A stretch of 15,096 bases of DNA, taken from assembly GCA_030605085.1 (NCBI GenBank), contig JAUWBH010000154.1:1-15096 (forward strand). The letters are read 5' to 3'. Positions 6,653 to 13,515 of the stretch are shown in pieces (position 1 is the stretch's first letter; every line of letters begins with the position of its first letter). The DNA comes from Promethearchaeota archaeon. GTDB lineage: Archaea; Asgardarchaeota; Lokiarchaeia; Sigynarchaeales; SOKP01. The position numbers were made by a program, and so were the translations under genes. The notes beneath the pieces are model-generated. The model saw only the letters and a list, made by a program, of their open reading frames with translations, ran no database searches and was not told where the DNA came from.

Positions 6653-6722
6653 CGAAAAAGCGAGGAAGAGAGAAGTGGTTCAGGCAGAAATTGAGACATA
6701 CATAGATTCAATGGATAAATAA
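6582..6722 (+). CDS. 46-codon ORF overlapping the tes 3' end, or its displaced C-terminus
   Basis: ATG 6582 is preceded by GGAGG (6571-6575) at an ideal six-base spacing, one of the best ribosome-binding sites in the window. The frame runs 71 bases inside tes and continues 70 bases beyond its stop to TAA 6720-6722. The product (MNFCLRVMNTLHRERLERAL, then LPNEKARKREVVQ and an acidic helix) is helical and charged. Its FC-x-x-x-M-N-T-L-H-R-E stretch looks like the natural continuation of the Tes PFC motif, so a frameshift in tes is possible. The words CTTTTG and AATGAA occur twice in tandem order (6559-6586 and 6587-6607), as if a short imperfect duplication had displaced the frame. Otherwise it may be a genuine translationally coupled microprotein. 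T-runs follow directly. Confidence 0.5.
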   Translation: MNFCLRVMNTLHRERLERALALPNEKARKREVVQAEIETYIDSMDK

Positions 6723-6724
6723 AT

Positions 6725-6757
6725 CTTTTTTTTTAAATTAATTTTTTTATTTTTTTA
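6725..6757 (+). terminator. Triple T-run terminator after the tes unit
   Basis: Runs of nine, seven and six T residues (from about 6726, 6742 and 6751) start three bases after the stop of the small overlapping ORF. This is typical of archaeal U-run termination. It supports the view that transcription of tes continues through the small ORF, and that the small ORF or frameshifted tail belongs to the same transcript. Confidence 0.5.
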
Positions 6758-6805
6758 AAGTAAACACATTTTAAATCATTTGTAAAGTTGATTTATAAGA
6801 AATAA

Positions 6806-7147
6806 ATGCAATTTAAATATTATAAAATTGATTTATTAATTGTGAAAGATATTTCGAAATATTATGAAATGAAAGATTTAACTCAAGAAAAGTTGGATTC
6901 TGAAAAATGTCGCTTGTCGACACAGATTAAAGAATTAGAGACAAAGATTATTGAACTAGAAAGCTCTAAAGGTGAAGGTTTAGGTGCCCTTTATAGTAAA
7001 AGACGGGAAGTATTTTATCAGCTCGAAAGTATTTTAGAGTACGAAGATAAGTGCTTTTCATCGCTTATTCGTAAAATAATAGAAAGTAATAAACTTAAAC
7101 GCATTACATTTAAAGGACCTACTGATTGGGAAATAAAAGAATTGTAG
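6806..7147 (+). CDS. Small coiled-coil protein, unknown
   Basis: The protein has 113 residues from ATG 6806. A GTG at 6842 or ATG at 6869 are alternatives, since the first 21 residues are AT-driven and no ribosome-binding site marks a start. The core LTQEKLDSEKCRLSTQIKEL, continuing through ETKIIELESS, has clear heptad spacing of Leu/Ile and should form a coiled coil. A Gly-rich hinge (GEGLGALYS) leads into a second helix (RREVFYQLESILEYEDKCF) and a basic C-terminus. The helix-hinge-helix shape would suit a small dimeric adaptor or DNA-associated protein. I recognise no family. No neighbour shares its transcript: T-runs precede it and the next plus-strand gene is far away. Confidence 0.6.
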   Translation: MQFKYYKIDLLIVKDISKYYEMKDLTQEKLDSEKCRLSTQIKELETKIIELESSKGEGLGALYSKRREVFYQLESILEYEDKCFSSLIRKIIESNKLKRITFKGPTDWEIKEL

Positions 7148-7391
7148 TTGCCTTTTTCGTATAAAAACTGTTCACCCATATTTTCAAGATAGTATCGTCT
7201 GTTTAGTATATGATTCTTTTTTATTGTGAATTAGATAAATTGTAAGAAAAATTGTGTAATTGACTTACTTTCGTATTTTTATTTAATCTCGCATGTAAAC
7301 TTTTTTAATTTGGTCCAGTATATGAAGGAGAACGAATCCGTGGCAATTAAATGTATGTTAAGGCATATTTTAATTTTTTTTTTTAATAGAT

Positions 7392-9173
7392 TTATAACAT
7401 GTCCCAATGGACATAATAATCATACTCATGTCGACCGAGGTAATTCATTTTAAAGAAATCTTGAGCTTGTTGGACATCTTGAAACCTCCACTTTCTTTTA
7501 ACATAACGAGAAATAAAGTTTTCTCTAACATGCGTAGAAATAAAGCTTATGAGCTCCCCAATTTTGTCTAAAGAAGGAACCTTTCTTAATACTTCTTCGA
7601 TAAGAGGTTCAAGGAAGATGTCTCTCATCTCGCTCCATGTTTTGCCCCATAATCGGTCATTCAAAAGCTTGGTTAAAGAATCTGCATCGTAAAAACACCC
7701 TTTTTTATGTGGATTTTGAACTCCCATGGCTTTAAGTACTTCAATTGCTTTATATTTCTCTAATCCTATGTGTAGCAATGTAGTTAAGATTGGTTTAACA
7801 TAATACTTCTCGTAGGCATGTCCGGGTGAGAGTTTAAGATGCTTTTTAGTCCATTCATAAATCACTCTAATCGAATAGTGTTTCTTTTCTATTCCTTTTA
7901 AATAAACCTCTCTAGCCTTCTCTATTGTACCTAACACTTTAAGCTTATTATCAATGTCGAATTTAATAAACTTTTTGGCAATTTCTTTTACTGTAAGTCC
8001 CTGAGAGTAATATTCTTTTAATTTTTCAATTCTGAGTATAGAAGCAACCTTATCAAAATTCATATCTGCCCCCCACCATAACTTGATACGCTTATTGATG
8101 ATTTTTTGAGTCACACCATACATTGTAGCAATATCGATTTTATCGTATCCTTTTTCTATTAATTCTTTCAAACCTTTATAGAAAATATGTTTTTTAAACC
8201 CTGGATGCTCTACACCGTACTTCTTGGAGAGATCGCCCACAATTTGGTTATATTCTAGATTAACTTTTAGGTCATATCCAAAGTCAGTACCTAAACGCCT
8301 GTTAAAGTAAATTGTAAAAAGTTCTTCACTATTTAATGCAGCATCTTTACCAGTCTGGATATCTAAAATTATCATCTTAAAATTTTTATCACCTTGTAAA
8401 CGAAGGTGATCGTATAAAGTACCGGTCGTACCAAGATGTGCGGACTTTTTATAGTTCACTATTCTATCTTCCGGAAGATTCCTTGTAATTCCTGTTCGAA
8501 CTAGCAGATCTGTTGGATTATTTAGACCCCTAGCGCGAGGGTCTTTATTCACCAGTAGGTAAATTATAAATGGAATCTCTTCTTTTCTGGTTGCTTGCTT
8601 AGATAACTCTATAAATTTTAAAAGAGATTTTACTTGAGTGTTTGGGTATCGTTCAGAGGTCTTAGAGCTTGGAGTCGTCACACCTATGCTGTTGGATAAA
8701 TCTAATGTCTCAAAATGCTCAGTATAGTCGTTAACAAAATTGTTTTTATAAAATTCTAGAAACTCGAAATAAGTCATTTCTCTTAAAGGTTTTAGAAAAG
8801 AGTTTTTGGCAAGTTCTTTATCCATCCAACCCTCAATATCTTTTTCATCATCTTCCCACCAATCTTCCTTTTCCCACCAATTATTAGGAAGATTGTCTTC
8901 ACTTTTAGGTCTTTTTTGCGGTTTAACAAATTCGTCGAGATTATCAATAGGAGTCATGAAGCTTACTTTGGTCATGCCCCCATATGCGTGAAACACAAAT
9001 TTAGGCGTGGCCCCAGATTTGTGCAATCTTGGGATAAATATATTACTAGGAATAATATCATCAGAAAAACTGATAGTAGGACGAGGAGTCCAATCTGCTA
9101 ATTTGTTCGTGTCTTTAACAAGTTTGTTGGAGGGAGGGTTAGATTTCATCTGTTCTTCGGATATGGAATGCAT
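7392..9173 (-). CDS. GIY-YIG endonuclease with C-terminal helix-turn-helix segments
   Basis: This 593-residue protein has a GIY-YIG nuclease core at about 200-306: the first strand PFIIYLLVNK (Y205), the second motif VRTGITRN (G228), the helix with R237 (PEDRIVNYKKS), a strand NFKMIILDI, the acidic helix NSEELFTIYFNRR (E283/E284) and the closing GYDLKVN (N305). These match the catalytic Tyr, Arg, Glu and Asn pattern. Two helix-turn-helix-like segments follow (about 341-366 and 386-405), as in free-standing homing endonucleases that cleave specific DNA. The first 190 residues, with a Trp/acid-rich stretch (NNWWEKEDWWEDDE), are unrecognised. The start overlaps the end of the upstream gene by 35 bases, suggesting coupled translation or a frame break. 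Its AT-rich codons contrast sharply with that upstream gene, pointing to separate origin. A phage or restriction-like nuclease is the alternative reading. Confidence 0.75.
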   Translation of the reverse strand: MHSISEEQMKSNPPSNKLVKDTNKLADWTPRPTISFSDDIIPSNIFIPRLHKSGATPKFVFHAYGGMTKVSFMTPIDNLDEFVKPQKRPKSEDNLPNNWWEKEDWWEDDEKDIEGWMDKELAKNSFLKPLREMTYFEFLEFYKNNFVNDYTEHFETLDLSNSIGVTTPSSKTSERYPNTQVKSLLKFIELSKQATRKEEIPFIIYLLVNKDPRARGLNNPTDLLVRTGITRNLPEDRIVNYKKSAHLGTTGTLYDHLRLQGDKNFKMIILDIQTGKDAALNSEELFTIYFNRRLGTDFGYDLKVNLEYNQIVGDLSKKYGVEHPGFKKHIFYKGLKELIEKGYDKIDIATMYGVTQKIINKRIKLWWGADMNFDKVASILRIEKLKEYYSQGLTVKEIAKKFIKFDIDNKLKVLGTIEKAREVYLKGIEKKHYSIRVIYEWTKKHLKLSPGHAYEKYYVKPILTTLLHIGLEKYKAIEVLKAMGVQNPHKKGCFYDADSLTKLLNDRLWGKTWSEMRDIFLEPLIEEVLRKVPSLDKIGELISFISTHVRENFISRYVKRKWRFQDVQQAQDFFKMNYLGRHEYDYYVHWDML

Positions 9174-10665
9174 GTAATTCGAAATCGGCTTCTATTATAG
9201 GATCGAGCAGTATTTCCTCTGCGACTTCTTTTGCTATAGATTTCGCAACCTCTTTAGCCACCTGCTTAGCCATCGTTTTAACTGTGATTTTTGTTCCCTC
9301 CTTTGCCAAACTTTTCCCTGCATTGCCGTACGCAGAAAACCCGCAGGTTATAAGGGTGCTGACGGCGGTGACGGCGATAGTGTACGCAATCTCGCACAAT
9401 TGCTCCTCGACGTTTTGGGCTAAGTTGTATTGGTACGTGTACTCTAATATGGACGCTTCGATCGCTTGCATCGCCGCAATCCTTTCGACTTCTTCCGAAG
9501 ATAAGTCGCCCTTGTCTTCTATGGACCTGTACTTCTTGAACCTAACCTCAAGGATGAGTCGAGGCAACTCACCCTCCTCGCTCGATCCATATTGATCTCT
9601 TGTCTTCTTAAGCTTCGATTCGAGCGTGTCGTATCCGTCGTCGGTCAAGATTAATTTTTCGTCTTCGAAAGTAAATTCGTCGTCATCTTCTTTTAGCGTG
9701 CATATAATACCAACACCATTTCCGCCAAATAATTCCTCCTTTTGAACGTGCACTTTAACGCAATCGATTTCAAAGTTAAAGTCGTATGGGTAACTTCTTG
9801 GGATCAAGCGATATTCGTCTTCTCCTTCCTCAAACACGACGAAAATGCTGGTGTATTGCCTTCTCAGACCGTCGTAGTAATCTTCTTCGGACACGAAAAG
9901 CGGGTATCCGCCGTAAAACTCGGGAATAGATATATCTTCCGAGCTAGAGAATTGTAAAATTGGAGCGCCACCGACCGTGTAAGGCATTATAACATCTAAA
10001 CCTGTGTCGTGCTTCTCATCGGTAATCTCCGAAATCGCGGTTGCTAAATGCGAAAGGGAATTGTACGTATAATAATACTCGTCGCCGGCTTTGTCATATA
10101 ACTCGTTATATATATACTCTCCTAAATCTTCGTCGTCGAAATCGGAGATCCACAATAAACTCCTGGTCGTTAAGAAGTGGTCGAAATGCTCAAAATTATA
10201 CTCTTGGTTACCAAAATAATCAAGACTTACCATATCGCCCCAATTCCTAGGATCGTAGAATCCCATCATCATGTTCGAATTCTTATCTTCTCCACTAAAG
10301 TCACCCAAAAGAGCGTATCCGCACGAAGGCGCGAGAACGGCGTATCCCTCGTACTCGTATTTGTTGCCCATTGCTCTGACGGGAGCGTAAACCGCTGCGG
10401 GACCCCCCGAGATCGTGTTTAAATAGGTGCCACCAAAATATTTGTCCCCCCACTGCCTCTTTCCAAGAACCTTCTTGCCCTCAAACTCGTTGGAGATGTA
10501 TTTGTTGGCTTTCATCCAAGCGGACGCTTTTCTATCGTCTTTTAATTGGCGATATATTTGTAACATAGCGTAAGTACCGGCACCCGCAGCGAATCCCGCG
10601 TAAGGACCCGCAAAGCATGTAACAACCGTTCCAACCGCAATAGACATCCCAATTGCGAAATTCAT
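9139..10665 (-). CDS. Acidic membrane-anchored protein of foreign composition, unknown
   Basis: The protein has 508 residues from ATG 10665. It begins with a Gly/Ala-rich hydrophobic stretch (about 3-36), which could be one or two membrane segments or a glycine-zipper. Then follows a long soluble region rich in Asp, Glu, Tyr and Phe (about 60-400) with repeated Gly-Gly turns (GGTYLNTISGGPAAVYAP) and Trp/Asp motifs. A second hydrophobic helix lies near 424-445 (CEIAYTIAVTAVSTLITCG). After it comes an amphipathic Ala/Lys/Glu helix (KTMAKQVAKEVAKSIAKEVA) and an abrupt end (ELHAFHIRRTDEI). The codons are much GC-richer than those of the nuclease gene downstream and most neighbours. I recognise no family. 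A viral structural protein, a surface protein or the remnant of a larger toxin-like protein are all possible. It shares a transcript with the GIY-YIG gene. Confidence 0.7.
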   Translation of the reverse strand: MNFAIGMSIAVGTVVTCFAGPYAGFAAGAGTYAMLQIYRQLKDDRKASAWMKANKYISNEFEGKKVLGKRQWGDKYFGGTYLNTISGGPAAVYAPVRAMGNKYEYEGYAVLAPSCGYALLGDFSGEDKNSNMMMGFYDPRNWGDMVSLDYFGNQEYNFEHFDHFLTTRSLLWISDFDDEDLGEYIYNELYDKAGDEYYYTYNSLSHLATAISEITDEKHDTGLDVIMPYTVGGAPILQFSSSEDISIPEFYGGYPLFVSEEDYYDGLRRQYTSIFVVFEEGEDEYRLIPRSYPYDFNFEIDCVKVHVQKEELFGGNGVGIICTLKEDDDEFTFEDEKLILTDDGYDTLESKLKKTRDQYGSSEEGELPRLILEVRFKKYRSIEDKGDLSSEEVERIAAMQAIEASILEYTYQYNLAQNVEEQLCEIAYTIAVTAVSTLITCGFSAYGNAGKSLAKEGTKITVKTMAKQVAKEVAKSIAKEVAEEILLDPIIEADFELHAFHIRRTDEI

Positions 10666-10710
10666 ATTATTGTTGAGTTTGTACTATTAAACACTACATG
10701 ATAGGATTCT

Positions 10711-10725
10711 ACCTATATAAAGAAA
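10711..10725 (-). promoter_or_regulatory. TATA-like box for the 508-residue membrane-protein gene
   Basis: Read on the minus strand, TTTCTTTATATAGGT is a good archaeal TATA match. Initiation about 25 bases downstream would give a leader of about 20-25 bases before ATG 10665. This is a stronger match than most AT runs in the window because the flanking bases are not uniformly A/T. Confidence 0.4.
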
Positions 10726-10783
10726 AATAATAAAGTCGCATTTTTTTCCGAAAAACAAGAATTAAAAATGAGGAGCGCAACTA

Positions 10784-10897
10784 ATGTATTTAAGAAGAGA
10801 AGCTAAAAAAGTGGGGTCTTCAAAAATTGGACTTTTTCTTAAAGCACTTAAAAAGTTAAAAGAACTGATTAATAGATTTATTTTACATAATTATTAA
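10784..10897 (+). CDS. 37-residue cationic amphipathic peptide ORF
   Basis: ATG 10784 is preceded by GAGGAG (10770-10775) at eight bases, a good ribosome-binding site in a region otherwise without one. The peptide begins MYLRREAKKVGSSKIGLFLK and continues with ALKKLKELINRFIL. It has ten Lys/Arg against two acidic residues and a clear amphipathic helix. Such a peptide could bind membranes or nucleic acid. It ends 23 bases before the HNH/TPR gene and may be co-transcribed with it, or it may act as a short upstream ORF. It is too short to prove coding from composition alone. Confidence 0.35.
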   Translation: MYLRREAKKVGSSKIGLFLKALKKLKELINRFILHNY

Positions 10898-10920
10898 ATT
10901 TATACTAATAAAAAATAAAC

Positions 10921-12606
10921 ATGTCTGATATCCATAAATGTAAAACTTTAGAAAAGAAATTATCAGAGTATAAATTGTGGGGAAATTTAGCCCCAGAAAA
11001 GACTATCAATATAAATTTGAGAAAAGTATTACCTAAGGAAGAATGGGCCATTCTAAGTAAAGCCGTATATAAAAAGGCCAATTATAAATGCTATATTTGT
11101 GGTGCATTAACTCCAAATTTAGAAGCATATGAACTATGGATTTTTGATTATAATACATCAAAGCAACAATTAAATGAAATTATTGCGCTTTGCGATTTAT
11201 GTTATTCGAATAAACATCTTGGATACGCATCCATCCTGATGAATGAAAAAAAGTTTGATAAAAGGAAATTGATTTTACATTGGAGTCTAGTAAATGGTGA
11301 AGATTATAACGATTTTGAAAAGTATGAAAAATTAATAGGGGAACTTAGAGAGTTAAGGAATAATTTTGATTGGAAAGTTATAGTTCATCAGGGAAATGAC
11401 ATTACAAAGGGCGTTAAATTATATGACTTATTAAAATTAATCGCTAAGGATTATAAGAGTGAATATGTACCAAATTCGCAAAATAATGAAATATCTTTTA
11501 TATCACTGGAAGATATATGTGATGAATTTGAAAAGAATATCTCAGAATTAAAGGAAATCAGAATTTATAAATGGAATAAAGATTGTTGGAAATGTTATAA
11601 AAAAACGCCTCATGTTTCCTATTGCCTTGTCTTTCAAGGATTTGTCCTTGGTTGTATAGGAGAAGTAGAAAAACTCGATGAAATTCTATTAAAAGAATAT
11701 CCATTTGTTAAAAGAGTCTATAGCAAAACACAGGGAAGGAAAGTAATCGGAAATACTTGTGTTTATTGCGGCGCTTATCAAGGAAATTTTTTTATTTTTG
11801 ATGAGATTATACATTATGTTGATGAAGAAAATCTCGATAAAACAATTCCAAATATATTAAATGATGGTGATGTACCTCCTATTATCTCCATATTCGATGA
11901 ATTTGAAGATAATATTGACATAGATAATATCAATTTGAATGATATTGATTTCTTATATGATTTAGGAATAGATTATATATATAGACGTAGTTATGAATAT
12001 GCCGTTAAGATATTTGAGAAAATTTTAGAAATAGAGCCAAAAAATTCAGATGCTTTAGCTTATATCGGTAAGGTTTATGCTGAAAAATCAGAATATGATA
12101 AAGCAATAGAAATTTTTAGAGATTTAGTTGAAAAAAGTAATGATGATTCAATTTCTGATACAGATATATTACAATTATTAATAGCTCAAAAGCTAGTTTC
12201 TAGACACTATGTTGTTAGGGACCAAGGTTATCTTGAGGATTGGAACTACCTTAATGTTGAAGATACAACGGGTACTTACGAAATTAGAATTGCTGAAATG
12301 GATCATGAATTAGAAAAAGAAGTATTTGAGACCTTGGACTATATCTCTTCCTTAAAGAATCTGATTATAGAAGTTCTAAATAATGAAGATTTTACGGTTT
12401 ATGCATATTATCATGTTTTATTAGATGTCTTTGAACTCATTCCCGAAGAATTTATTGCAGAGGGATCATATGTCCCTTTAGAAAAAGCAATTACTCAAGA
12501 CGAAAATATCTGTCCATTAAGAATATTCTGCAGTAAGGACTCTTCATATTATATTATTGAGGTTAAAAAGTTTAGTGGAAATGAATATGATTTTACTTGG
12601 GGGTAA
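10921..12606 (+). CDS. Degenerate HNH protein with a second Cys4 site and TPR repeats
   Basis: This 561-residue protein opens with an HNH-like module (about 20-126). It has the LWG...NLR lead-in, the LPKEEWAILSKAVYKKANYKC stretch, and a Cys4 zinc site made of C57-x2-C60 and C91-x2-C94 with H99. In active relatives I know an invariant His-Glu in the first strand and a Cys-His-Glu helix start. Here they read Y70-E71 and C94-Y95, so metal-dependent cleavage is probably lost. A second zinc-like site follows, C222-x2-C225 with C280-x2-C283 (NTCVYCGAYQGNFFIF). Two TPR repeats occupy about 346-404 (YEYAVKIFEKILEIEPKNSD, then EYDKAIEIFRDLVEK). The C-terminal 150 residues are unrecognised. There is no membrane segment. 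A nucleic-acid-binding scaffold or decayed defence nuclease is the best inference. Confidence 0.7.
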   Translation: MSDIHKCKTLEKKLSEYKLWGNLAPEKTININLRKVLPKEEWAILSKAVYKKANYKCYICGALTPNLEAYELWIFDYNTSKQQLNEIIALCDLCYSNKHLGYASILMNEKKFDKRKLILHWSLVNGEDYNDFEKYEKLIGELRELRNNFDWKVIVHQGNDITKGVKLYDLLKLIAKDYKSEYVPNSQNNEISFISLEDICDEFEKNISELKEIRIYKWNKDCWKCYKKTPHVSYCLVFQGFVLGCIGEVEKLDEILLKEYPFVKRVYSKTQGRKVIGNTCVYCGAYQGNFFIFDEIIHYVDEENLDKTIPNILNDGDVPPIISIFDEFEDNIDIDNINLNDIDFLYDLGIDYIYRRSYEYAVKIFEKILEIEPKNSDALAYIGKVYAEKSEYDKAIEIFRDLVEKSNDDSISDTDILQLLIAQKLVSRHYVVRDQGYLEDWNYLNVEDTTGTYEIRIAEMDHELEKEVFETLDYISSLKNLIIEVLNNEDFTVYAYYHVLLDVFELIPEEFIAEGSYVPLEKAITQDENICPLRIFCSKDSSYYIIEVKKFSGNEYDFTWG

Positions 12607-13105
12607 TATTAGCCTTATCCAAATATTACTAAAATGACATAAATTTAATCAAGATACCTTTTGGATATATTATTTTGGCAATAATATTTTAAAAATCAAT
12701 ATTTTTTCGGATCCATATACGCAATGTATATTAATTAGACACGATCCTTCTAAATCCCGTAAAAGACATCCCGACGCTCTGATATTCGATTTCCTAGATT
12801 ACGTCCCTATTAAAGAAAAACTGTTTCAGTTTAAATACAAATTGACAGAAAAAAGAATGAATTTAGATTAAGGTTTATGTTTATTGAAGAACTAATAAGT
12901 TAACTGAACAAATATTATATAAAATGATCGATTCAAGGATTTGAATGTAAGAATATTATAATATAATAAAAGTTTCAAGTGTAAATTATTTTTCAGAACT
13001 TGAAAGGAGAAAATTATTGCATTTAAATAGATGAAAATAGAGGGGTGACATAATATCGCTCATAACAATAACGAATGCTCGGAGCTATGGAATAAAGGGA
13101 ATCCA
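12607..13105. other. Gene-poor stretch of about 500 bases
   Basis: Besides the possible remnant at 12707-12871, it holds an 8-bp inverted repeat, TTTCAAGT (12973-12980) with ACTTGAAA (12998-13005), over a 17-base loop, followed by AGGAGA with no sizeable frame after it. On the minus strand a 27-codon ORF (ATG 13104-13106) overlaps the stop of the 125-residue gene as TAATG. It reads MDSLYSIAPSIRYCYERYYV and ends at about 13023. That stop-start overlap suggests coupling, but the frame is too short to call. Confidence 0.4.
12707..12871 (+). pseudogene. Probable gene remnant without a start codon
   Basis: The frame SDPYTQCILIRHDPSKSRKR, continuing with HPDALIFDFLDYVPIKEK and a Lys-rich tail, is open to TAA 12869-12871. 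It can be extended upstream to about 12634 but has no usable start. The core at about 12738-12812 is clearly GC-richer than its surroundings and reads like real protein, whereas the flanks are AT-rich. This fits the 3' end of a lost gene. No family is recognised, and chance cannot be excluded for so short a frame. Confidence 0.3.
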
Positions 13106-13483
13106 TTAAATATCAAGATTTTTTTTATTTACAGATGTCTTTTTACTTAGATTGGCACCAAGAGATCCTAATTTAAAACCACTAGATATTTCATTTGATT
13201 CCAAAGCTCTCAATCTTTCTGAAGCAAAATCTAAAATTGATTTTCTTTCTTCAAACGGCACACCATTTTTAGCTAACTTATTTATTAATTCCGTTACGCT
13301 TCTAACTGAATATGCGTTATCTTGTTTTTGCATATAAATAATATCTTTCTTCCCAAAATCCTTTCCTGTTGCTATGCATACTGCTCCAATTACTTCGCCT
13401 TCTTTATTTTTTACATCCATACAACTTTTATTTTTTTCATCTATACTACAACATTTAATTTCTTGATTTCCTTTTTTTTCCAT
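13106..13483 (-). CDS. Small Cys-containing protein, unknown
   Basis: The protein has 125 residues from ATG 13483. The N-terminal half contains four Cys residues (C11, C12, C21, C36) around KCCSIDEKNKSCMDV and a strand-like GEVIGAVCIATGKD, which could form a metal or disulphide site. The C-terminal half is helical (VRSVTELINKLAKNG, then ERKSILDFASERLRALES) with a basic tail. No signal peptide or membrane segment is present. It begins 32 bases after the stop of the larger membrane-anchored gene on the same strand, so the two are probably co-transcribed. I recognise no family. Its stop overlaps a tiny downstream ORF as TAATG. Confidence 0.65.
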   Translation of the reverse strand: MEKKGNQEIKCCSIDEKNKSCMDVKNKEGEVIGAVCIATGKDFGKKDIIYMQKQDNAYSVRSVTELINKLAKNGVPFEERKSILDFASERLRALESNEISSGFKLGSLGANLSKKTSVNKKNLDI

Positions 13484-13515
13484 CTTTTTTCAAATTAAAA
13501 AGCAACAAATCAATC

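Noticed and set aside
7322..7453. 43-codon plus-strand ORF beginning MKENESVAIKC
   Set aside because: Nearly half lies antisense to the end of the GIY-YIG gene and it passes through a poly-T tract; no ribosome-binding site precedes its ATG.
9284..10422. Several plus-strand frames of 69-103 residues
   Set aside because: They are antisense to the GC-richer 508-residue gene, have no ribosome-binding sites and no protein-like pattern.
12925..12950. tRNA-like GGATTTGAA (T-arm) on the minus strand
   Set aside because: The flanking bases do not form a T-stem, and no acceptor or anticodon arm can be drawn.
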